From an uncultured Alphaproteobacteria bacterium (GTDB lineage: Bacteria > Pseudomonadota > Alphaproteobacteria > Methylaequorales > Methylaequoraceae): 64,000 nt of DNA. The position numbers and the translations under genes were made by a program. How positions within the stretch are numbered: position 1 is the stretch's first letter; every line of letters begins with the position of its first letter. The stretch covers positions 1 through 64,000 of the forward strand of contig CACMWI010000004.1 in assembly GCA_902617375.1 (NCBI GenBank), read 5' to 3'. Shown one piece after another: positions 44,186 through 53,660 of this stretch. The notes below the pieces were generated by a model. The model searched no databases. It was given only the letters and a program-made list of their open reading frames with translations, and was not told the origin of the DNA.

Positions 44186-45659
44186 ATGTGTTATTTTTTA
44201 TAAATTCGTTTGCTGCATTAATGATTTTATTTTTTCTTTCTTCATTCATCTTTTCTAAAATTCTTACCATCATTGATAATCTTGGGTTACTTAGAAAAAA
44301 ATTTTTATGTTTTTCGATAAATCTCCAATAAAGTCCATCCATAATATCACACCAACTTCCTTTTTTAAAATGCATCATTTTTAAGAAATACGATGACCCA
44401 CAAATATAAGGCTTTGTGGCAAAAATTCCTCCGTCACTAAACAATCCCATCCCGTATACATTTGGTGACATTACCCAGTCTGACGAATCAATAAACATCT
44501 CCATAAACCATTTGTAAACCTCTTTAGGATTTATTTCTGATAAATTCATGATATTACATAAAATCATTAATCTTTCAATATGATGAGTCCATCCGTATTC
44601 TAATGCGTTATTTATAGAGTAGTCTAAAGGGACAAGTCCAGTAGTAGCAGTATACCAAGATTCTTTCATTACTTTTTTATGATCAAAAAAATTGCTTTTT
44701 TCTAACTTTTCGTCAAAATTTTGATAAATTCCTCTAATGAATTCCCTCCATCCAATTAGTTGTCTGATGTAACCTTCATGAGAATTTATCTTTGAAATAG
44801 TTTTGCTCTTAATTTTAGAAATGATTTCTTCAGGTGTTAATAAACCTAAATTTATTTGAGGACTAAGGGCAGAATGAAACAAAATATTGTCTCTTTGATC
44901 AACAGCATCTTCATAATCCCCAAAATTCTCAATCTTTTTGTCTAAAAAATAATCTAAGTAACTTTCAGTATCCTTTCTGTCTGTACAAGTCCAAAAGCTT
45001 TTTGTCTTTCCTGGATGATGAGAAAATATTTTTTCTACAATTTCTTTCAAATCTTTAGTATGTTTAGTTTCTTTAAATGTAAATTTTTCTGGTAAATCTA
45101 TTTCTTTAGGAAGTTTCTTTCTGTTTTCATCATCAAAACTCCACTTACCGCCAACCGGTTTACTATTTGAATCGACTAAGATGTTGTGATCAACTCTTTG
45201 TTTTTTATAAAAGTTTGCCATAAATGGTTTTTTGACTTGATTTAGATATGTTTTAAAATCATCTCTTGAGCTCAAAAACATAGGAGTTTTTAAATAGTTT
45301 AATTTTAATTCTTTCAAGTTGTCCAAAAGCTGTTTCTCAAAAAATTTATCTTCAACTTCGAACATAGATATCTCTTTTACATTCTCTTTTTCTATTTCTT
45401 TAAATAGCTTGTCAACATAGCTTTTTTTAAAATCCTTCTCTTCAATGGATTTATAAATTACTTCAAATTTTTTTTTTTTTAATTCTTCAGCAAAGGATCG
45501 CATTGCGGAAAGAAATAATAAAATTTTGTGTTTATGATGTTTCTGATAAGTGCAAAGTTGAAAATCCTCACAAATAAAGAAAAGATGGTCATTTCTGAAT
45601 TTTTCAAAGTAACTTGGATTAAAAAGTTGATTGCCCAACACAATAAAGATTTTTTTCAT
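44175..45659 (-). CDS. Cryptochrome/photolyase-related protein (PhrB/FeS-BCP type)
   Basis: 494 residues, the length of the bacterial (6-4) photolyase and cryptochrome group. N-terminus FIVLGNQLFNPSYF, then LLFLSAMRSFAEELKKK; the FAD-binding half has HEGYIRQLIGWREFIRGIY, then HHIERLMILCNIMNL, SDWVMSPNVYGMGLFSDGG and DGLYWRFIEKH. Members carry an iron-sulfur cluster; cysteines are seen in MILCN, YICGS and SWCDI contexts, but I cannot confirm a full set of four ligands. Probable role: repair of (6-4) photoproducts or blue-light sensing. It is in an operon with the CPD photolyase upstream. Confidence 0.85.
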   Translation of the reverse strand: MKKIFIVLGNQLFNPSYFEKFRNDHLFFICEDFQLCTYQKHHKHKILLFLSAMRSFAEELKKKKFEVIYKSIEEKDFKKSYVDKLFKEIEKENVKEISMFEVEDKFFEKQLLDNLKELKLNYLKTPMFLSSRDDFKTYLNQVKKPFMANFYKKQRVDHNILVDSNSKPVGGKWSFDDENRKKLPKEIDLPEKFTFKETKHTKDLKEIVEKIFSHHPGKTKSFWTCTDRKDTESYLDYFLDKKIENFGDYEDAVDQRDNILFHSALSPQINLGLLTPEEIISKIKSKTISKINSHEGYIRQLIGWREFIRGIYQNFDEKLEKSNFFDHKKVMKESWYTATTGLVPLDYSINNALEYGWTHHIERLMILCNIMNLSEINPKEVYKWFMEMFIDSSDWVMSPNVYGMGLFSDGGIFATKPYICGSSYFLKMMHFKKGSWCDIMDGLYWRFIEKHKNFFLSNPRLSMMVRILEKMNEERKNKIINAANEFIKNNTYEN

Positions 45660-45665
45660 AAGATT

Positions 45666-47081
45666 TTATTTTTTTAAGATTGAAAAGGCTTTAAGTGCTT
45701 TTGCCCTCGAAAGTTTGATGTCGACTACTGGAAATGGATAATCCACTCCTAGTTTTAAATTAATCTCACTTAGAATTTCTGATGGGCATTCCCAAGGAGT
45801 GTAAAGATATTTATGTGGTATATTTTTAAGTTCAGGAACATATTTTTTTATATATTCTCCCTCTGGATCGAATTTTTTTCCCTGAGTTATCGGATTAAAT
45901 ATCCTAAAGTAAGGCGCTGCATCAGTTCCTGTACCAGCAACCCATTGCCAACTTGCTGAATTACTTGCGTAATCAGCATCAAAAAGACAATCCCAAAACC
46001 ATTTCTCACCATGGTGCCAATGCAATAAAAGATTTTTAACTAAGAAAGATCCTGTTATCATTCTTAATCTATTATGCATGTAACCAGTCTTCCATAGTTC
46101 TCTCATTCCAGCGTCGATAATAGGATAGCCAGTCAAACCTTTTTGCCATGATTTTAAAAATTCATCATTAGAATCCCATGGAAACTTATCAAATTTAATT
46201 TGTAAGTTTTTACTCTGTATATTAGGAAAATGAAACATTAAGTTATAAAAAAACTCTCGCCAACCTAATTCACTTTTAAATATATCAATATTTATTGTTT
46301 CAACATCCTGCTGAAGTTTTTCAGCATTATACCAAAGTGTATTTGGAGAAATTTGTCCCCAATGAAGATATGGTGATATTCTTGATACATTAGGTTTGTT
46401 TGGGAAATTTCTTCCGTGAGAATAATCTCCAAGACCTTCTTTAAGGAAATTATTCATTTGTTTTTCTGCAAACGATTCTCCTATCTCCCAGTGATTTATA
46501 ACTTTATTCTCCCATCCCAAATTATCCAGTAGTTTTAGGTCATTTACGCTCAATGATTTAATTTTGTGGTCAAAAAAACTAAAATTGTTTGAGATGGGTT
46601 TTCTAGGAGGTTGTTTAGTTAGACATCCTCTTTGATAAAATGGTGTGAAAATTTTATAAGGGGTAGAATCAGCCTTAAGGACTTCCCATGGTTCCCATAA
46701 AAGTGAACCATTGAATGTTTTAACTTCAAGATGTTTCCTTAGTGTTTTTTTTAATAATTTATCTCGTTCAACTCTCCATGGCTCGTAACATCTATTCCAT
46801 GATATTTCGGTTATTTTATTTTGTTTTATAAGATCTAAAAATATAGACTCAGGATTACCTTTAAAAATTAACAAGTTGTTATCTAATTTATTATTTAAAT
46901 ACAACAGTGAGTAATGAAGCCAAGTTTTACTAGCTGATCCAAGTTTTCTATTACAATTTACTTCATCATAAATAAACACACAAACTATCCTTTTATGTTT
47001 TTGCGACAAATAGTTAAGTGACGGATTATCATTTAGTCGTAAATCTTGTCTAAACCAATGTAATGAAAATTCATTTGTCAT
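45666..47081 (-). CDS. phrB: Deoxyribodipyrimidine (CPD) photolyase, class I
   Basis: 471 residues. N-terminal antenna domain begins FSLHWFRQDLRLNDNPSLNY. The FAD domain has SELGWREFFYNLMFHFP, KGLTGYPIIDAGMREL with GYMHNRLRM, and SWQWVAGTGTDAAPYFRIFN, all diagnostic. It repairs cyclobutane pyrimidine dimers with blue light. It is the first gene of a leftward run phrB, photolyase-related, DCC, DUF2256, spaced 6 bases or less apart or overlapping. Confidence 0.95.
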   Translation of the reverse strand: MTNEFSLHWFRQDLRLNDNPSLNYLSQKHKRIVCVFIYDEVNCNRKLGSASKTWLHYSLLYLNNKLDNNLLIFKGNPESIFLDLIKQNKITEISWNRCYEPWRVERDKLLKKTLRKHLEVKTFNGSLLWEPWEVLKADSTPYKIFTPFYQRGCLTKQPPRKPISNNFSFFDHKIKSLSVNDLKLLDNLGWENKVINHWEIGESFAEKQMNNFLKEGLGDYSHGRNFPNKPNVSRISPYLHWGQISPNTLWYNAEKLQQDVETINIDIFKSELGWREFFYNLMFHFPNIQSKNLQIKFDKFPWDSNDEFLKSWQKGLTGYPIIDAGMRELWKTGYMHNRLRMITGSFLVKNLLLHWHHGEKWFWDCLFDADYASNSASWQWVAGTGTDAAPYFRIFNPITQGKKFDPEGEYIKKYVPELKNIPHKYLYTPWECPSEILSEINLKLGVDYPFPVVDIKLSRAKALKAFSILKK

Positions 47082-47144
47082 TTTTTTTTTTAAATTGTAA
47101 GAATTGTGTTATGGATAATATGTACAATATTTTTTTAATTTTCA

Positions 47145-47606
47145 ATGACAAGAACTATTTTCGAAATTATTTTTTTGATCGAGATACTATACTTAGCTTT
47201 TCATTATTATAAGTTATTTAAAAATGTAGTGAAAATTCGAAGAGAAACAAAAATTTCTATTGGTCATAATAACAAAAAGTTAGAAAGAGCAGTGAGAGCT
47301 CATGGCAATTTTTGCGAAACATCTCCTTTAATTATTATGCTCAATTTTATTCTTTATTTTAACAATCTTTTATTTTTTGCAGTTCTATCACTTCTTTTTT
47401 TAGCTATAGGTAGAACAATACATTCTTTTGCAGTCTCAGATATAAATGAGGATATTAATGACAGAAGAAAAGGTATGAAATTCACAATATATGCTTTATT
47501 TACAGCAATAATTGGAATTATTTTTTATATTATGAAATTAATTTATTATTCGTTTCAAGCGCATATTAATACCACATTTCTACCACAAGTTTTGTATATT
47601 ACATAG
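47145..47606 (+). CDS. MAPEG family membrane protein
   Basis: 153 residues with about four membrane helices. The loop KLERAVRAHGNFCETSPLII matches the MAPEG motif (RA.RAH.NF.E..P), and ISIGHNNKKL precedes it. MAPEG proteins are glutathione-dependent transferases or peroxidases acting on lipid substrates. It is divergent from the photolyase operon with 63 bases between starts. Confidence 0.82.
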   Translation: MTRTIFEIIFLIEILYLAFHYYKLFKNVVKIRRETKISIGHNNKKLERAVRAHGNFCETSPLIIMLNFILYFNNLLFFAVLSLLFLAIGRTIHSFAVSDINEDINDRRKGMKFTIYALFTAIIGIIFYIMKLIYYSFQAHINTTFLPQVLYIT

Positions 47607-47654
47607 AGAATACTAGTATTTTTTTTTTCATATTCGCTCTTTAAAGACAAATAG

Positions 47655-47746
47655 TGGCGGAGAGGATGGGATTCGAACCCACGATAGATGTTGCCACCTA
47701 TAACGGTTTAGCAAACCGTCGCCTTCAGCCACTCGGCCACCTCTCC
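47655..47746 (-). tRNA. tRNA-Ser (anticodon GCT), CCA encoded
   Basis: On the minus strand a 92-base class II tRNA folds. Acceptor GGAGAGG/CCTCTCC, discriminator G with encoded CCA, anticodon stem ACGGT/ACCGT with loop TTGCTAA (anticodon GCT), a long variable arm (GGTGGCAACATC region) and T arm GTGGG-TTCGAAT-CCCAT. The long variable arm and G73 are serine features. It lies six bases upstream of the end of gatB. Confidence 0.95.
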
Positions 47747-47752
47747 ATTTTT

Positions 47753-49204
47753 TTATTCTTTTAACCTCTTTACTAGCAATTCGTTCACAAGCTTTGGATT
47801 AGCTTTCCCTTTTGATATCTTCATTACTTGCCCAATAAAAAAACCAAATAATTTGTCCTTTCCGTTCTTATAATCATCAACCATTTTAGGGTTATCTGAT
47901 AAAACCTTGTCAATTATCTTATAAATTTCGCTTTGATCAGACAACTGAACAAGCCCTTTTTTCTCAATGAAAGTAGTTGCATCATCCATAGATTTCATAT
48001 ACTCCTCAAAAACTTCTTTAGCCTGTCTATTTGAAATCTTTTCATCAACTATTAAATCTATTAACGATCCTATTTTCTCTGGAGTAATTCCTGAATTTTT
48101 TATATCTTTATTTATTTTTTTTAAATGTGAAAAAACTTCACCTGTAATCCAATTGGTAACAACTTTTGGATCTCTACCCTTAACGAGTTTTTCAAAAAAA
48201 TGAGCTGTACCCTGGTCATTAACAATTACTTCAGCATCGTAACTACTTAAGTTAAATTCTCTCATAAACCTATTCTTTTTTTCATCAGGAAGTTCTGGTA
48301 ATTTTTCTTTTAATAAGTTTACTTTTTCATCTGATATAATTAGTGGGGGTAAGTCTGGGTCTGGAAAATATCGATAATCATGAGATTCCTCTTTACTTCT
48401 CATCGATCTGGTTTCACATTTATTCGGATCAAATAATCTTGTTTCTTGAATTATTTTTTCTCCATTTTCTATAATATTAACTTGACGTTTTGCTTCAAAT
48501 TCAATTGCCTGCTGTATAAATTTGATCGAATTTACGTTTTTAATTTCACATCTTGTTCCAAGTTTTTCTCCTTCACGTTTAACTGAAACATTTACATCTG
48601 CTCTTAAATTGCCCTTCTCCATATTTCCGTCACAACTTCCGATGTATCTCAATATACTTCTTAATTTTTTAACATACTCTGCTGCTTCAATGGGACTACT
48701 TAAATCTGGTTCAGATACAATTTCCATCAATGCACAACCTGATCTGTTAAGGTCTATGTATGAATTTTTAATGTCTTGGTCGTGAAGACTTTTTCCTGCA
48801 TCTTGTTCCAGATGTAATCTAGTAATACCTATTTTTTTTACTTTTCCTTCGATTTCAATATTAATGTGACCTTTTCCAACTATAGGGTGCTCAAACTGAG
48901 AAATTTGATAACCCTGAGGAAGATCCGGATAAAAATAGTTTTTCCTGTCAAAGATTGACATTTTTTTAATTTCAGCATTTAAACTTAAGCCAGTAAGAAC
49001 TGCTTGATCAACACAGTACTCATTAATAACTGGAAGTGCTCCAGGCATTCCACAATCAACAAGTTCTACTTGAGTATTAGGATCTGATCCCCAGTTAGTC
49101 GAAGCAACTGAAAATAGCTTTGACTTTGAACTGATTTGAGCATGAACTTCAAGTCCTAAAACAACTTGCCAACTGTCTTTTTTACCTTCTATAACATAAG
49201 TCAT
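47753..49204 (-). CDS. gatB: Asp/Glu-tRNA amidotransferase subunit B
   Basis: 483 residues. Start of the catalytic domain WQVVLGLEVHAQISSKSKLFS; CGMPGALPVINEYCV; RKNYFYPDLPQGYQISQF; SHDYRYFPDPDLPPL; then helical and YqeY domains ending in KGKANPKLVNELL. It binds the misacylated tRNA and phosphorylates the side chain. Last gene of gatCAB, adjoining gatA. Confidence 0.96.
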   Translation of the reverse strand: MTYVIEGKKDSWQVVLGLEVHAQISSKSKLFSVASTNWGSDPNTQVELVDCGMPGALPVINEYCVDQAVLTGLSLNAEIKKMSIFDRKNYFYPDLPQGYQISQFEHPIVGKGHINIEIEGKVKKIGITRLHLEQDAGKSLHDQDIKNSYIDLNRSGCALMEIVSEPDLSSPIEAAEYVKKLRSILRYIGSCDGNMEKGNLRADVNVSVKREGEKLGTRCEIKNVNSIKFIQQAIEFEAKRQVNIIENGEKIIQETRLFDPNKCETRSMRSKEESHDYRYFPDPDLPPLIISDEKVNLLKEKLPELPDEKKNRFMREFNLSSYDAEVIVNDQGTAHFFEKLVKGRDPKVVTNWITGEVFSHLKKINKDIKNSGITPEKIGSLIDLIVDEKISNRQAKEVFEEYMKSMDDATTFIEKKGLVQLSDQSEIYKIIDKVLSDNPKMVDDYKNGKDKLFGFFIGQVMKISKGKANPKLVNELLVKRLKE

Positions 49205-50650
49205 TTAAAAACCTCTTAATTCCTCAATTACTGCTCCAGCTCCTAGAACTGAAATTTCGTCAAATGGTTTTCCAATTAATTGAAGACCAATTGGTAATTT
49301 TTCACTGTTAAAACCTGAGGGTACTGAAATTGCTGGTAAACCAGCCAGACTTGCAGGAACTGTTAATACATCATTTAAATACATCTCAATAGGATTGGTT
49401 TGTTTTTCTCCAATCGGGAAAGCGACATTTGGAGTCGTAGGCGTGAGAATTAAATCACATTTTTTAAAAGAATCTTCAAAGTCTTGCGAAATAAGTTTTC
49501 TAACTTTAAGTGCTTTTAAATAATAAGCGTCATAATATCCTGCAGATAAAACGTAAGTTCCAATCATTAATCTTCTTTTAACTTCTTTTCCAAATCCTAA
49601 CCCTCTAGTTTTTTCATATAAATCATTTAGATCATCTGCATTGTGTCTAAATCCATATCTTATTCCATCATATCGTGCCAAATTTGCTGAAGCTTCAGCT
49701 GGAGCTATTATGTAATAAGTTGGCAGTGCAGATTTGGTATGAGGTAGAGATATTTCTAGAATTTCAGCACCTTCGCTCTTGAACCATGAAATTCCAGAAT
49801 CCCAAATTTTTTTAATATCCGAATTTAAACCATCAATCATGTATTCTTTAGGTATACCAATTCTTTTACCTTTAATTGAAAGTTTTTTATAGTCAGAAAA
49901 ATCTGGAATGCTTTGTCTCGAACTTGTTGAATCTCTTTTATCAAAACTTACCATGGCTTGAAGCATTAATGCAGAATCTTCGACTGTTTTTGTAATTGGC
50001 CCTGCCTGATCTAAAGAAGATGCAAATGCTATCATCCCAAATCTCGAACATCTGCCGTAGGTCGGTTTTAGTCCTACAAGCCCACAAAATGAAGCTGGCT
50101 GCCTAATTGAACCGCCGGTGTCTGAACCCGTTGATCCTAGGCATAGCCCAGAGGAAACCGCAGATGCAGATCCTCCAGATGAACCTCCAGGAACAAGTTC
50201 TTTATTAACTTTTGAACCAAGTGGATTCTTAACATTTCCGAAAAAGCTTGTTGTATTTGCAGATCCCATTGCAAATTCATCCATGTTAGTTTTCCCTAAC
50301 ATTATTGCTCCTGAATTCCAAAGATTATTAGAAACTGTCGATTCATAAAAAGGAACAAAGTTTTCTAAAATTTTTGAACCAGCTGTTGTTCTGACCCCAT
50401 TAGTACAAAAAAGATCCTTCATTCCTATGGGTATTCCTTCTAATGGTCTTGTTTCGTTTTCTTTGATTTTTTGGTCTGAAATTTTTGCCATTTCAATTGC
50501 TTTATCAAATGTGGATGTAATAAAACAATTAAGATCATTGTGTTTTTCGATCTTTTTTATAAAAAACTCGGTCAACTCGAGAGATGTAAAATTTTTATTT
50601 GCCAGACCTTCTATAGCGGAGGAAATTGACAGATTTTCAAAGTCATTCAT
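49205..50650 (-). CDS. gatA: Asp/Glu-tRNA amidotransferase subunit A
   Basis: 481 residues, amidase signature family. The catalytic Lys78 is in IPIGMKDLF; the Ser pair lies in VPGGSSGGSASAV (about 154-166) and GSDTGGSIRQPAS (Ser181). It releases ammonia from glutamine for GatB. Four bases at its start overlap gatC. With a probable non-discriminating AspRS at 60.1 kb, the complex likely makes Asn-tRNA and/or Gln-tRNA. Confidence 0.96.
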   Translation of the reverse strand: MNDFENLSISSAIEGLANKNFTSLELTEFFIKKIEKHNDLNCFITSTFDKAIEMAKISDQKIKENETRPLEGIPIGMKDLFCTNGVRTTAGSKILENFVPFYESTVSNNLWNSGAIMLGKTNMDEFAMGSANTTSFFGNVKNPLGSKVNKELVPGGSSGGSASAVSSGLCLGSTGSDTGGSIRQPASFCGLVGLKPTYGRCSRFGMIAFASSLDQAGPITKTVEDSALMLQAMVSFDKRDSTSSRQSIPDFSDYKKLSIKGKRIGIPKEYMIDGLNSDIKKIWDSGISWFKSEGAEILEISLPHTKSALPTYYIIAPAEASANLARYDGIRYGFRHNADDLNDLYEKTRGLGFGKEVKRRLMIGTYVLSAGYYDAYYLKALKVRKLISQDFEDSFKKCDLILTPTTPNVAFPIGEKQTNPIEMYLNDVLTVPASLAGLPAISVPSGFNSEKLPIGLQLIGKPFDEISVLGAGAVIEELRGF

Positions 50651-50934
50651 TCTACAACCTTTGGAACTACAAAAAAGCCTGCATTACTCTCAGGAGAGTT
50701 ATCAAGAATTTGACTATTATCGAAATTTGATTCCGCTTGATCCTCTCTCATCTGCATTGACTCATTAAAAACTGAAAGCATTGGTTCAACACTATCTGTA
50801 TTCACTTGCTGCAATTCGTCAACCCAGCCTAGAATATTATTTAGCTCAGTAATCAATGTAGTCTCTTCTTCTTCATTAATTTCAATTCTGGCTAATTTAG
50901 CGACTTTTTTTACTGTTGAATTATCAATAGACAT
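50647..50934 (-). CDS. gatC: Asp/Glu-tRNA amidotransferase subunit C
   Basis: 95 residues from the ATG at 50934 (MSIDNSTVKKVAKLARIEI; an upstream start adding three residues is possible). The family pattern VKKVAKLARIEI, LNNILGWVDELQQV and NAGFFVVPKVVE is complete. It stabilises GatAB. It is the first gene of gatCAB, divergent from ruvX with 38 bases between starts. Confidence 0.94.
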   Translation of the reverse strand: MSIDNSTVKKVAKLARIEINEEEETTLITELNNILGWVDELQQVNTDSVEPMLSVFNESMQMREDQAESNFDNSQILDNSPESNAGFFVVPKVVE

Positions 50935-50972
50935 AAATAACAAACTAGATTAATTTATAAATAACATCAGGT

Positions 50973-51449
50973 ATGTTTGTTCGCAATATAAAAGAGTTTA
51001 AAAAAAAAACTAATAAAAAAAAAATTATTTGTTTGGATTGTGGTAAGAAAAAAGTGGGAATAGCCATATCTGATGAAAATCACAAAATAAGTATGCCAAT
51101 GGAAACATTAGTTAGAAATCTAGAATTTTACAAAAATATAATTAAAATCATTAATGAATACAATATCGGCGGCATTCTAGTTGGTTTACCTTTAGATGAA
51201 GAGAAAAAAATAAACAAAATGAGTCAATCTATTATTGATACTACTAAAAATTTAGATAATCACTTGAACAGATCCAAACTGAATATTCCGTTCTTCTTTT
51301 GGGACGAAAATTATACAAGTATAGAGGCTGAAGATTCAACATATGAATTTTTTAAAAATAGGAAAAAACAAAAAAAATTTTTAGATAAATTTGCAGCTAG
51401 GATTATTTTAGAAGATTTCTTTAATTCAAACCAAGAGACTAATGAATAA
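50973..51449 (+). CDS. ruvX: Putative pre-16S rRNA nuclease / Holliday junction resolvase YqgF
   Basis: 158 residues. RNase-H-like fold with IICLDCGKKKVGIAISDE (usually LD.G.KRIG.A.SD), GGILVGLPLDEE, and FFWDENYTSIEAE near the C-terminus. YqgF trims the 5' end of 16S rRNA and has been linked to recombination. It overlaps the CaiB-like gene by eight bases. Confidence 0.88.
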   Translation: MFVRNIKEFKKKTNKKKIICLDCGKKKVGIAISDENHKISMPMETLVRNLEFYKNIIKIINEYNIGGILVGLPLDEEKKINKMSQSIIDTTKNLDNHLNRSKLNIPFFFWDENYTSIEAEDSTYEFFKNRKKQKKFLDKFAARIILEDFFNSNQETNE

Positions 51450-52668
51450 AAAAATAAAACAACCGCTTGAAGACATCAACATTCTTGATCTAACCCGCGT
51501 ATTAGCTGGACCAACATCAACACAAATTCTAGGAGACCTGGGAGCGAACATTATAAAAATCGAACGGCCTTTAAGCGGAGACGATTCTCGAAATTTAGGC
51601 CCTCCATACCTTGATAAAAATTTAAAAAAACCGATGGAAAGTTCATATTTTCTCAGTGTCAATCGGAATAAAAATTCAGTTGAGCTCGACTTTACAAAAA
51701 AAGAGGGGCAGGAATTAGCAAAAAAATTAATAAAAAAATGTGACGTACTCGTAGAAAACTTTAGAGCTGGAAATTTGAAGCAATATGGGCTTGATTATAA
51801 AAGCATAAAAAAAATTAATCCTGAAATAATATATTGTTCAATTACCGGGTTTGGTCAAAATGGACCATATTCAAAAAGAGGAGGTTACGACTATTTGGTC
51901 CAAGCAATGGGGGGCATAATGAGTATTACTGGTGAAAAAAAAGGGAATCCTACGAAAATTGGTGTTGGTGTTTCTGATATCATAACAGGGCTTTATTCTA
52001 CTATAGGAATTTTATCAGCATTAAGATTTAAAGAATTAACAGGAAAAGGACAACATCTTGATATTTCTTTGATGGACTCTCAGGTTTCTTGGTTAAGTTA
52101 TGTAGCCCAAAATTATCTAATATCAGGAGAAATACCGGAACGTATTGGGAATGATCATCCCTCAATTGTTCCATACCAAACAGTTAAAGCAAAAGATGGA
52201 CTTATGGTTTTAGCAATTGCAAATGACAGGCAATTTAAAGAATTTTGCAAGTATGCAAAAATATCAAACTTAATGAACGATCCTAAATTCAAAACTAATT
52301 CTTCAAGAGTTAATAACAGATGCGATCTTAATAAAATAATCAATAAAATTATTAAAAAAAAGACCATAAAACAATGGGTTGAAGGATTGGTAAAAGTTAA
52401 TGTTCCGTGTGGACCAATAAATAACATCAAACAAGTTTTTGAAGATAAACAAGTTAAATCAAGAAAAATGGTTATTTCAATGAAACATTCAAAATCAAAA
52501 AACAAAAAAATAAAATTAATCGCAAATCCAATAAACTTTTCAGAGTCTAAAATTCAGTACAAAAAACCCCCTCCAGAATTGGGACAAGATACAATAGCAG
52601 TGCTAAAAAAGTTCTTAAAGTTAGACAGTAAAGATCTTTTTAATCTAAAGAAAAAAAAGATAATTTAA
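51442..52668 (+). CDS. CaiB/BaiF family CoA-transferase
   Basis: 408 residues, class III CoA-transferase. N-terminus INILDLTRVLAGPTSTQILG, then GANIIKIERPLSGDDSR, LSVNRNKNSVELDF and the catalytic Asp region HLDISLMDSQVSWL. The family moves CoA between carboxylic acids; the substrate is not readable. It sits between ruvX and pyrB, interrupting a block that is contiguous in many alphaproteobacteria. Confidence 0.87.
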   Translation: MNKKIKQPLEDINILDLTRVLAGPTSTQILGDLGANIIKIERPLSGDDSRNLGPPYLDKNLKKPMESSYFLSVNRNKNSVELDFTKKEGQELAKKLIKKCDVLVENFRAGNLKQYGLDYKSIKKINPEIIYCSITGFGQNGPYSKRGGYDYLVQAMGGIMSITGEKKGNPTKIGVGVSDIITGLYSTIGILSALRFKELTGKGQHLDISLMDSQVSWLSYVAQNYLISGEIPERIGNDHPSIVPYQTVKAKDGLMVLAIANDRQFKEFCKYAKISNLMNDPKFKTNSSRVNNRCDLNKIINKIIKKKTIKQWVEGLVKVNVPCGPINNIKQVFEDKQVKSRKMVISMKHSKSKNKKIKLIANPINFSESKIQYKKPPPELGQDTIAVLKKFLKLDSKDLFNLKKKKII

Positions 52669-52713
52669 GAAGAGTATTGAACAATTAAATTTTAGCTATA
52701 ATATTCAATTTTA

Positions 52714-53658
52714 ATGACAGAGGAAAAAGTTTTCAAAAATTATCCTCATAAACATCTACTAGGTATCGAGGGTCTTCTTCCAGACTCAATAAATTATTTA
52801 ATTAATTTATCCAAAAAATATGCAAATTATCTTGAGGACAATAATCAAAAGCTTGATGATCTAAAAAATAAGACATGCATAAATTTATTTTTCGAGAACT
52901 CAACAAGAACTAGAACTTCTTTTGAACTTGCTGGAAAAAAGCTTGGTGCAGACATGTTAAATATTTCAGTTGGCACAAGCTCTATTAAAAAAGGTGAGAC
53001 ATTAATCGACACAGCAATGACATTAAATGCGATGCAACCAGATCTCATAGTTGTAAGGCATAACGATGCTGGAGCTGTGAAACTTCTTTCTGAAAAAGTA
53101 AATTGTGGTGTCATAAATGCTGGAGACGGTCCGCACGAGCACCCAACACAAGCACTTCTTGATTCTTTAACAATTCTAAGAAGAAAAAAAACAATTTCTG
53201 GACTTAAAGTAGCAATTTGCGGTGACATTTTACACAGTAGAGTTGCAAGGTCTAACATTCATCTTCTTAATACATTAGGAGCTGAAGTAAGGGTAATAGG
53301 TCCAGCAACTCTTATTCCTAAAGAAATTGAATCAATGGGTGTAAAAGTTTTTTATAAAATGAAAGAGGGGTTAAAAAATGTTGATGTAATTATAATGCTA
53401 AGACTTCAACTTGAAAGAATGTCAGGCTCTTTTGTTCCTTCAATTAGAGAATACTTTAGGTATTATGGTTTAAATAATGGAAAATTGACCTACGCACAAC
53501 CTGATGCATTGGTCCTTCATCCTGGACCTATGAACAGAGGAGTTGAAATAGATTCTGAACTAGCTGACGACTTAGACAGATCTGCAATATTTGAACAAGT
53601 TCAAATGGGCGTTGCAGTCAGAATGGCTTGTTTGAAAGCCCTGATTAAGGATAGATAA
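52714..53658 (+). CDS. pyrB: Aspartate carbamoyltransferase catalytic chain
   Basis: 314 residues. The carbamoyl-phosphate site [15 protein letters not shown] is near residue 55; [12 protein letters not shown] and [13 protein letters not shown] follow. It catalyses the first committed pyrimidine step. No pyrI is adjacent; instead a PyrC-like gene follows two bases later, the arrangement of class A ATCases that assemble with a dihydroorotase-like partner. Confidence 0.95.
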   Translation: MTEEKVFKNYPHKHLLGIEGLLPDSINYLINLSKKYANYLEDNNQKLDDLKNKTCINLFFENSTRTRTSFELAGKKLGADMLNISVGTSSIKKGETLIDTAMTLNAMQPDLIVVRHNDAGAVKLLSEKVNCGVINAGDGPHEHPTQALLDSLTILRRKKTISGLKVAICGDILHSRVARSNIHLLNTLGAEVRVIGPATLIPKEIESMGVKVFYKMKEGLKNVDVIIMLRLQLERMSGSFVPSIREYFRYYGLNNGKLTYAQPDALVLHPGPMNRGVEIDSELADDLDRSAIFEQVQMGVAVRMACLKALIKDR

Positions 53659-53660
53659 AA

